Made by a program: the position numbers and the translations under genes. Positions 1-4,677 of a stretch of 5,645 nucleotides of DNA are shown in pieces. Numbering within the stretch: position 1 is the stretch's first letter; the number at the start of each line of letters is the position of its first letter. The notes beneath the pieces were generated by a model, which did not search any database, was not told the origin of the DNA, and was given only the letters and a program-made list of their open reading frames with translations. The DNA is from Candidatus Bathyarchaeota archaeon (lineage in GTDB: Archaea; Thermoproteota; Bathyarchaeia; Bathyarchaeales; Bathyarchaeaceae). Location of the stretch: NCBI GenBank assembly GCA_003662715.1, contig QMYO01000134.1, forward strand, positions 1 through 5,645, written 5' to 3'.

Positions 1-200
1 CCACAAACACCTCAAAACCCCCACATAAAACCCACCAACCTCAAAAACAAAACCGAAAAACAGCCTAAAAAGCAACAAACAACAAGTTAACAGGAAAAGA
101 ACCAAACCTCAAACCACACATCTAGAAAACCTAGAAGAAAAGAATAACCTTACCCCTAAGATAACCAAGATACCTTGCCCTAAGTATCTCCAACTTCCCA
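1..200. other. Left flank, no supported gene, A+C-rich spacer
   Basis: No gene can be supported here. The first 120 bases are almost only A and C on the + strand: the first 60 bases contain one G and three Ts. Two + frames stay open from the window edge (one to a TAA at 88-90, another to a TAA at 66-68). Both would encode low-complexity Lys/Gln/Pro/Thr/Asn strings with no recognisable fold, so either could be a gene's C-terminal tail, but neither is convincing. The minus strand has only short frames interrupted by stops. The composition matches the spacer at 2049-2600, which favours non-coding spacer. Confidence 0.6.
147..184. repeat. Imperfect direct repeat upstream of the first operon
   Basis: Two copies of ACCTT-(AC/G)-CCCTAAG lie at 147-160 and 172-184. 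The 7-base core CCCTAAG occurs at 154-160 and 178-184, 24 bases apart start to start. They lie just upstream of the likely promoter of the 269-2048 operon, where a regulator could bind. Chance is not excluded because the region is compositionally biased. Confidence 0.3.
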
Positions 201-202
201 GA

Positions 203-216
203 GTAAAAGTTAATAG
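203..216 (+). promoter_or_regulatory. Possible archaeal BRE/TATA promoter of the 97-aa/HD operon
   Basis: An A-rich stretch (TAAAAG) followed by TTAATAG resembles a B-recognition element plus a weak TATA box. Transcription would then start about 25 bases downstream, near 238, leaving roughly 30 bases of leader that contains the Shine-Dalgarno site at 252-258. The box is not a close match to the archaeal TATA consensus, and ATATG at 221-225 is an alternative. Confidence 0.28.
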
Positions 217-251
217 TTAGATATGCTAAACTTATTCATAAAGCTAGTTTT

Positions 252-258
252 GGAGGAG
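252..258 (+). promoter_or_regulatory. Strong Shine-Dalgarno site of the 97-aa gene
   Basis: GGAGGAG ends 10 bases before the ATG at 269. It is complementary to the anti-SD end of archaeal 16S rRNA, and it is the main evidence that this small frame is a real translated gene. Confidence 0.8.
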
Positions 259-268
259 TTGAGACTAT

Positions 269-562
269 ATGGGGAAAGATTTGCTGTCACCAGATGGAGC
301 GGGATTGCTAAACTTTTTGCGTTCAAACCATCGTAGATATAGAGATACGTTAGATATTTTCAGAGATGTTTACAAGAACAGAGAGAGATTCCACCACTAC
401 TATAGACATAGTGGTGTTACCGTGTTCAGAGATATCTTATTGTGCCCACTGCTTAGATGGGACTTAGAGGTCTTAATGCAGTTAAAAGTTATAGAAAAAG
501 ACGGAGAAAAATTAAAAATAAACCCAGAAAAACTTAACCAGTTAATCAGATCGCTGAAATAG
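269..562 (+). CDS. Unrecognised 97-residue basic protein, possibly winged-helix-like at its C-terminus
   Basis: I do not recognise this protein. It is probably a real gene: a strong SD site sits 10 bases before the ATG, its base use is gene-like (richer in G than the surrounding spacer), and it lies 34 bases upstream of the HD hydrolase, probably in the same operon. It has no signal peptide or membrane segment and is rich in charged and aromatic residues. Residues 20-47 form a striking Arg/His/Tyr-rich helix-like stretch (HRRYRD, then RERFHHYYRH). Residues 51-97 (from FRDILLCP, through LEVLMQLKVIEKDGEKLKI, to the final helix) read as helix, beta-hairpin, helix. That would suit a winged-helix DNA-binding fold, or simply a small alpha/beta domain. 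The basic N-terminal half suggests nucleic-acid or nucleotide contact. A regulator or accessory subunit of the HD enzyme is an inference from gene order only. Confidence 0.8.
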   Translation: MGKDLLSPDGAGLLNFLRSNHRRYRDTLDIFRDVYKNRERFHHYYRHSGVTVFRDILLCPLLRWDLEVLMQLKVIEKDGEKLKINPEKLNQLIRSLK

Positions 563-582
563 TAATTTCGTAACCGATAACA

Positions 583-588
583 GAGGTT
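583..588 (+). promoter_or_regulatory. Shine-Dalgarno site that fixes the TTG start of the HD gene
   Basis: GAGGTT ends 8 bases before TTG at 597-599. An in-frame TAA at 591-593 excludes any earlier start, so TTG with this SD is the best-supported initiation site. The SD can also pair weakly with AACC at 572-575 (four Watson-Crick pairs plus two possible G-U pairs), which might temper initiation. Confidence 0.65.
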
Positions 589-596
589 GTTAAACT

Positions 597-2048
597 TTGC
601 CACTCTATCATCCATTACTACGATACATTAAAGCTATACGTCTACCTGAATACGAGTACATAGGATTAACAAAGGTTGAAGTAGACCTTCTGGATACAAA
701 GCCATTACAGAGATTACGGAGAATTCACCAACTACCTTCCGCACATTTAGTGTACCCAGGTGCATCCCACACAAGATTCGAACATTCACTAGGAGTTATG
801 CACTTAGCCGGAGAAGCAACAATGTACATCAAACTTAACGAAGAAGCCGTAAACAGAAAGGAGAAAAACATAAGCATGGGCGAAATACTGAGAACCATGA
901 ATGAAAAGAAGTTTGAAGACTTTTTACGCGAAGTTCAACTTGCTAGATTAGTAGGATTACTCCACGACATAGGGCACGGCCCCTTTTCCCATACATTTGA
1001 ACTTTTTCACCAAATGCTTTCAGAAAAAAGAAATGGAGAAGAATTTAACCACGAATTAAAAGGCTTAGAAATCATCAAAAACTGCGATGAAATCAGGAAA
1101 GCACTAGAAGATAATGGTTTTACGCCTGAAGATATTATCGGAACCTACATACCCGACATAAAAAATACAGAAAAACTACATATCAACCCTTCTTCCAAAC
1201 TTTTTTATAAGATAAAATCCATTCGAGAAAATAAACGCCACATAACTGAGATTTTGAAAGGCGAAGTGATAAATGTTGACAGATTAAATTATTTAGTATT
1301 AGACGCCCATAGAAGCGGAGCCGTTGAATATGGACACGTAGACGCCTACAGATTAATATACAACCTATACTATTCCAAACAAAGAAAGCTCCTTTGTGTT
1401 GGGAAAAAAGCTGAAGCCGCCTTGCTAAGATACATTGAAGCGTACAAACATATGTACGATAATGTTTACCTTCACAAACTCTCACGAGCCGTCGACATAC
1501 ACATCGCATACATGTTAAAATGCGCCATTGAAGCTGAAATTCTTGACAACATTGTTAACCCATCATGGGAACGCCTATTGGAACTATACGATGATGCCTT
1601 AATTTATGAACTAAAACAAAAGCTAAAAAACACAAATAAATCTTCCAATCGACAGGCAAAAATAGCACAACAACTTTTAGACATGTATTTGAAACGTAAA
1701 GTCTTACGCGAAGCATATAGAATACCAATAGACCACAACAAAGTACAAGGCAAAGGCTACAATGAAATTGAAGAAGACATACGGAAAAAAGCTAATTTAG
1801 AAAAAGACAACCTCATAATAGTTTATAAAATAGAAACCTACACCGCCGGCCCACCACCCGTCACTGAAGACGCACTCAAACACTACAAACTATTCGACGA
1901 AGACACATGGACCGAAATATCACCCGATGAAACCTTCCTAGATAGAATAAGACCTTTAACCCGAATAATAAAACACTACTATGGAGTTTACACAGAACCC
2001 GAACATAAAGACAAAGTAAAAACCGCCTGTAAAACTATTTATGAATAA
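597..2048 (+). CDS. HD-domain phosphohydrolase, COG1078 / SAMHD1-like dNTPase family
   Basis: This is a 483-residue cytoplasmic metal-dependent phosphohydrolase. Characterised relatives (SAMHD1, EF1143) cleave dNTPs to deoxynucleoside and triphosphate. The HD-fold signatures are in order and spaced as in SAMHD1. QRLRRIHQL ends with Q45-L46 (compare Q149-L150). YPGASHTRFEHSLG gives R60 and H63 (R164, H167). LLHDIGHGPFSH gives H123, D124, H127 and H132 (H206, D207, H210, H215). FNHE includes H152. VDRLNYLVLDAHRSG gives D228, R229, Y232 and D236 (D311, K312, Y315, D319). All four metal ligands (H63, H123, D124, D228) are present. The usual LDYLxRD reads LNYLVLD here, so one common Arg is a Leu. 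There is no separate SAM or regulatory domain; residues 370-483 are the lysine-rich C-terminal region typical of the long COG1078 proteins. No earlier in-frame start than this TTG is possible. The family is secure; the substrate (dNTPs, another nucleotide, a role in phage defence) is not. Confidence 0.92.
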   Translation: MPLYHPLLRYIKAIRLPEYEYIGLTKVEVDLLDTKPLQRLRRIHQLPSAHLVYPGASHTRFEHSLGVMHLAGEATMYIKLNEEAVNRKEKNISMGEILRTMNEKKFEDFLREVQLARLVGLLHDIGHGPFSHTFELFHQMLSEKRNGEEFNHELKGLEIIKNCDEIRKALEDNGFTPEDIIGTYIPDIKNTEKLHINPSSKLFYKIKSIRENKRHITEILKGEVINVDRLNYLVLDAHRSGAVEYGHVDAYRLIYNLYYSKQRKLLCVGKKAEAALLRYIEAYKHMYDNVYLHKLSRAVDIHIAYMLKCAIEAEILDNIVNPSWERLLELYDDALIYELKQKLKNTNKSSNRQAKIAQQLLDMYLKRKVLREAYRIPIDHNKVQGKGYNEIEEDIRKKANLEKDNLIIVYKIETYTAGPPPVTEDALKHYKLFDEDTWTEISPDETFLDRIRPLTRIIKHYYGVYTEPEHKDKVKTACKTIYE

Positions 2049-2714
2049 CCCGATCAAGACACTCACCCCCATCAATTCCCCGCACAAAAACAATTTAAAT
2101 CTACATTAAAAACAGCACCAGAACACATCCCCCACACTTTTAACAACAACATCCAGACCCACAAATCTAATTTACAAAAACCATACAAGCAAACCTACCT
2201 AATTAATTCAGATGCACAGAAAACTAAATCAAAGAAAATACTCAAGACAAACAATTTAAAACCCTCTTCAAACCTCACCCCATCAACGATCCTAACAACA
2301 CATTTAAAATCTTTAGCACAAAACAAAGAGCACAAAAGAAACTCAACACATCAATTTGAATTATTTAATTGAACCAACAATTTTAAGTCCTTACCAAAAA
2401 CATGTTAAACAACCTTAAACACAAAACAAAACCACAAAAACCGTTACCAACAAACATTTGCTCACTTCCGCCTTTTTCTTGTTACTTAAGAAATAAGACA
2501 AACTACTACAATACAAATATTGTCCTTTAACCATGACGAAAACCACAATAAAACACAGATATAAAAACGATACACACAAACATAGTCGCGAAAACCACAA
2601 CACAAACTAAAATTTTATATATCAACATTCCACATCAATATTTTAGCACAGTTTGTATTAGCATATTACAAATATACGAAAAACACATCAAAATGTAAAA
2701 CAATAAAAAACGTT
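2049..2714. other. Long gene-free spacer, extremely poor in G on the + strand
   Basis: I see no gene in these 666 bases. The + strand is dominated by A and C: in 2101-2160 I count 3 G against 23 C, and in 2401-2460 3 G against 16 C. Short open frames on the minus strand (for example 2603 down to 2415, GTG start) are a product of this T/G-rich complement and have no SD. The 9-mer TTTAGCACA occurs at 2312-2320 and again at 2642-2650. A weak AT-only inverted repeat lies at 2351-2372. No tRNA, rRNA, CRISPR or insertion-sequence signature is visible. Confidence 0.7.
2606..2623 (+). promoter_or_regulatory. Candidate TATA promoter driving a long leader to the GT2 gene
   Basis: An A-rich block followed by TTTTATATATC is the best TATA-box match in the window, with a BRE-like stretch upstream. 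Read on the + strand, transcription would begin near 2643 and carry the three hairpins (2715-2789) in a leader of about 200 bases ahead of the ATG at 2842. TATATA is palindromic, so a minus-strand reading is also possible, but no credible gene lies that way. Confidence 0.38.
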
Positions 2715-2746
2715 GCAGGTGGCATAACAACACATACCGCCACCTG
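2705..2746 (-). terminator. Hairpin plus T-run terminator candidate, minus strand
   Basis: On the minus strand the 8-bp GC-rich stem (2746-2739 with 2723-2716) is followed after a few bases by six T (2710-2705), then more T-rich sequence. A U-run is sufficient for termination in many archaea. It would close the proposed minus-strand RNA. The long loop of 15 bases is unusual for an intrinsic terminator. Confidence 0.4.
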
Positions 2747-2790
2747 TAGCCCGTCCCAACCGGGCTAAACATTTGATATTCCAAATGTTG
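2705..2790 (-). ncRNA. Candidate structured small RNA of three adjacent hairpins (strand uncertain)
   Basis: Three perfect inverted repeats are packed with no spacer. Hairpin A pairs 2716-2723 with 2739-2746 (CAGGTGGC/GCCACCTG, 15-base loop; a G-T pair at 2715/2747 could extend it). Hairpin B pairs 2747-2753 with 2761-2767 (TAGCCCG/CGGGCTA, 7-base loop). Hairpin C pairs 2768-2775 with 2782-2789 (AACATTTG/CAAATGTT, 6-base loop). A and B form a GC-rich island in AT-rich spacer, a known mark of structured RNA in AT-rich archaea. On the minus strand, TTTAAA at 2813-2818 lies the right distance (about 27 bases) upstream of hairpin C, and hairpin A is followed by six T, giving a neat RNA of about 85 bases. 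On the + strand the same block would be a structured leader of the GT2 gene. I find no tRNA, C/D or H/ACA signature. Confidence 0.45.
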
Positions 2791-2802
2791 TTTATCTTTC
2801 TT
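2768..2802 (+). terminator. Possible + strand attenuator: hairpin then pyrimidine tract
   Basis: The perfect 8-bp hairpin at 2768-2789 is followed on the + strand by a T/C-rich tract (2788-2807) with several short T runs. If transcription enters from the promoter near 2613, this could act as a terminator or attenuator before the GT2 gene. The T runs are short and interrupted, so the evidence is weak. Confidence 0.22.
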
Positions 2803-2811
2803 CCTCCAACT

Positions 2812-2819
2812 GTTTAAAT
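2812..2819. promoter_or_regulatory. Palindromic TATA-like box between the hairpin island and the GT2 gene
   Basis: GTTTAAAT contains the palindrome TTTAAA at 2813-2818. Read on the minus strand it sits about 27 bases before the first base of hairpin C, matching a start for the candidate small RNA. Read on the + strand it sits about 26 bases before the ATG at 2842, which would give a leaderless GT2 mRNA. Both uses are inferences from spacing alone. Confidence 0.35.
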
Positions 2820-2829
2820 CTCCGCTTTT

Positions 2830-2836
2830 GAGGTGG
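2830..2836 (+). promoter_or_regulatory. Shine-Dalgarno site that fixes the GT2 start at ATG 2842
   Basis: GAGGTGG ends 5 bases before ATG 2842. An in-frame GTG at 2833 lies inside this SD and has no SD of its own, so it is unlikely to be the start. AGGTGG at 2831-2836 repeats the 5' arm of hairpin A (2717-2722) and is therefore complementary to its 3' arm CCACCT (2740-2745). Confidence 0.7.
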
Positions 2837-2841
2837 AAAGT

Positions 2842-3591
2842 ATGACCTCAGACTCGGAGGGGGATGGATGCTTAATTTCCATCATTATTCCCGCTTACAA
2901 TCTCTCCAACAAAATAAAGTATACAGTAAGAAACGTAAAACATGTACTCAACAGTCTAGGAATAAGCCACGAAATTATAGTCGTCGACGACGGAAGTTCC
3001 GACGACACCTACGAGAAAGCACTAGAAATCACAGATAGCAATGTTAAAGTTTTACGCTACGAAAATAACCAAGGCAAAGGCTACGCACTACTACATGGAC
3101 TAAAACACAGCACCGGAAACCTCATAATGTTCTTCGACGGAGACCTAGACATACCAGCCAAACAAATACCATCACTAATCAAAGCTTTCAAAGTTAAAAA
3201 CGTAGATGCCGCCGTAACCACCAAATGGCACCCACACTCAAAAGTAAAAGCACACTTCGTCAGAAAATTCCTAAGCAGAACATTTAACATTTTAGTCCGG
3301 TTCCTAACAGGCATAGAGCTAAGCGACACACAAACAGGCGCCAAAGTCTTCAAGAAAAAAATCCTAGACGACATCGTACCCTTACTCACAGTTAAACGCT
3401 ACGCCTTCGACGTAGAACTACTAACAGCAATAACCACAAGAGGCTACAAAATAGTCGAAGTCCCATCAATCCAACCAATAAAACTAACAAGCAAATTCGA
3501 ACTCCACGAAATCATAAAAATGCTCATCGACCTACTAGCAATAACCTTTAGACACCGAATAAAAAAACAATACACAAACACGAGAAACTAA
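2842..3591 (+). CDS. Family 2 glycosyltransferase, dolichyl/polyprenyl-phosphate sugar synthase type
   Basis: This is a 249-residue GT-A fold enzyme of the DPM1/Alg5-like group. It probably transfers a hexose from a nucleotide sugar to a polyprenyl (dolichyl) phosphate at the cytoplasmic membrane face, feeding protein or lipid glycosylation. Visible motifs, numbered from the ATG, are: ISIIIPAYN (12-20), the first strand; EIIVVDDGSSDDT (44-56), nucleotide binding with D49/D50; NNQGKGYALLHG (75-86); FFDGDLDIP (97-105), the metal-binding DxD region with D99, D101 and D103; LSDTQTGAKVF (160-170), the hallmark of this subgroup; and AFDVELL (188-194), which supplies the likely catalytic acid region. 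There is no C-terminal membrane segment, so it resembles soluble DPM1-like forms rather than the long archaeal or bacterial ones. The basic tail may touch the membrane. The start is set by the SD at 2830-2836. The gene becomes strongly A/C-rich toward its 3' end. The sugar cannot be told from sequence. Confidence 0.93.
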   Translation: MTSDSEGDGCLISIIIPAYNLSNKIKYTVRNVKHVLNSLGISHEIIVVDDGSSDDTYEKALEITDSNVKVLRYENNQGKGYALLHGLKHSTGNLIMFFDGDLDIPAKQIPSLIKAFKVKNVDAAVTTKWHPHSKVKAHFVRKFLSRTFNILVRFLTGIELSDTQTGAKVFKKKILDDIVPLLTVKRYAFDVELLTAITTRGYKIVEVPSIQPIKLTSKFELHEIIKMLIDLLAITFRHRIKKQYTNTRN

Positions 3592-3664
3592 CGACGCACC
3601 AACTCTGATTTCGCCATCAAAACCATCAGTAATTAGCCACATTTTTGAAAGCATGGTGTAATCT

Positions 3665-4675
3665 ATGACAAAGTTTGGAGCCTACATAAAACCCACCACA
3701 AAAAACCTGAAAACAGTGCTATCAAAAAAGTTTTCCGAAGTTTACTTCACCCCAAACCCGAAAATGGCAAGACATGCCAAGGAACTGGGATTAACATATG
3801 TACCCGTAATCTGGGTTCCCGAAGCCAAAGACCCAAAACTTGGAGTAGTTGACATCTGGGGGAACCAGAGACTCTTCGCCTTCAACAACTCTGGCTGCCC
3901 AGCAAACCCAATAGTCCAAGAAAAAGCCATTAAACAGTTAGAAAACACTATAAGTTCAACGGAATCAGATGCAGCAATATTGGATGCCTTAAGATTTCCC
4001 AGCCCCTACAATATGAAAACATTTTTCTCATGCTTTTGCACCCACTGCCAAAAACACATGAAAAACATGGGGATCAACCCAGACGAATTGAGAAACTTAC
4101 TCATTAAAACCACAAAAAATCTTAACAAATATCCTTACATATCTCCTGAAGACCTCAAAGCCCTCACATCCTTCATTTACGCGAGACAAATTATAATAGA
4201 GGACTTTACAAAGAAAATCCACGAAACTGCAAAGAATTTGAATATAAGTTTATGGGCTGCTGTCTTCCCACCCAGCTTAGCTTGGCTCGTAGGACAAAAC
4301 TACACAATCTTATCAAAATATGTGGACGAATTTCACATAATGCTTTACCATAAATGCAATGGAGCCGCCTGCCTAAACAAAGAAATAGCATGCCTCACAA
4401 AAACCCTCCAAGAAGTAACTCAAAGATCCCTTGAAAACGTGCAATATGCAGTATATAGGCTTACTGGCATCCTCACATCAAGATCTTTAGAGGAACTAGA
4501 AACCATTGGAATCAAACCAAACATAATAGTCAATGAAGCAAAAAATGCTATACACTTGTTAGGTGAAAAAGCCATTCCCACATTTTGGTACGACCCGCAA
4601 CTTCATGAGAAGTACATAAGTCAGCTATCAGAAATAAAGCTTGACAAGATAGTATTTTTCTTTGTCAGTGACTAA
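3665..4675 (+). CDS. Uncharacterised protein resembling TIM-barrel glycosidase-like proteins, with a CFCxxC cysteine cluster
   Basis: This is a 336-residue protein without signal peptide or membrane segment. Alternating hydrophobic strands and helices suggest a (beta/alpha)8 barrel: FGAYIKP at the start, EVYFTPN (25-31), YVPVIWVPE (45-53), DAAILDALRFPSP (102-114), NISLWAAVFPP (193-203), DEFHIMLYH (221-229), YAVYRLTG (261-268), and IPTFWYDP (304-311) to a final IVFFFVSD. The combination of an acidic-Arg strand (D107, R110) followed by F-x-CFC-xx-C (C123, C125, C128) is typical of several uncharacterised glycoside-hydrolase-like barrel families, where the cysteines shape a loop near the active site or bind metal. 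Further cysteines are at 78, 231, 236 and 243. It lies 73 bases after one glycosyltransferase gene and 2 bases before another, which supports a carbohydrate role; hydrolysis is not shown. The ATG has only a weak SD (GGTG at 3655-3658). The gene is confident; the function is an inference. Confidence 0.8.
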   Translation: MTKFGAYIKPTTKNLKTVLSKKFSEVYFTPNPKMARHAKELGLTYVPVIWVPEAKDPKLGVVDIWGNQRLFAFNNSGCPANPIVQEKAIKQLENTISSTESDAAILDALRFPSPYNMKTFFSCFCTHCQKHMKNMGINPDELRNLLIKTTKNLNKYPYISPEDLKALTSFIYARQIIIEDFTKKIHETAKNLNISLWAAVFPPSLAWLVGQNYTILSKYVDEFHIMLYHKCNGAACLNKEIACLTKTLQEVTQRSLENVQYAVYRLTGILTSRSLEELETIGIKPNIIVNEAKNAIHLLGEKAIPTFWYDPQLHEKYISQLSEIKLDKIVFFFVSD

Positions 4676-4677
4676 AT

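Noticed and set aside
1..90. Open frame from the left edge that could be the tail of an upstream gene
   Set aside because: Two overlapping frames are both open and both give low-complexity K/Q/P/T/N strings; composition equals the other gene-free spacer. Sequence left of the window would settle it.
1183..1509. Minus-strand open frame within the HD gene (similar ones lie opposite the GT2 and barrel genes)
   Set aside because: The + strand frames carry clear family motifs; the antisense frames have no SD and no recognisable domain.
2351..2372. Inverted repeat TCAATT...AATTGA
   Set aside because: Only 6 bp, almost all A/T, with a 10-base loop, in AT-rich spacer; expected by chance.
2415..2603. 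Minus-strand open frame of 62 residues, hydrophobic and Cys-rich, resembling a small membrane protein
   Set aside because: It starts with GTG without any SD, and its Phe/Val/Leu/Cys content is what the T/G-rich complement of an A/C-rich spacer yields by chance. The TATA-like box upstream on that strand is not enough.
2715..2790. tRNA, C/D-box or H/ACA guide RNA as identity for the hairpin island
   Set aside because: No T-loop or acceptor pairing, no RUGAUGA/CUGA boxes, and no ACA at the correct place after a stem on either strand.
2833..2841. GTG at 2833 as start of the GT2 gene
   Set aside because: It lies within the SD sequence itself, and ATG 2842 has ideal spacing to that SD.
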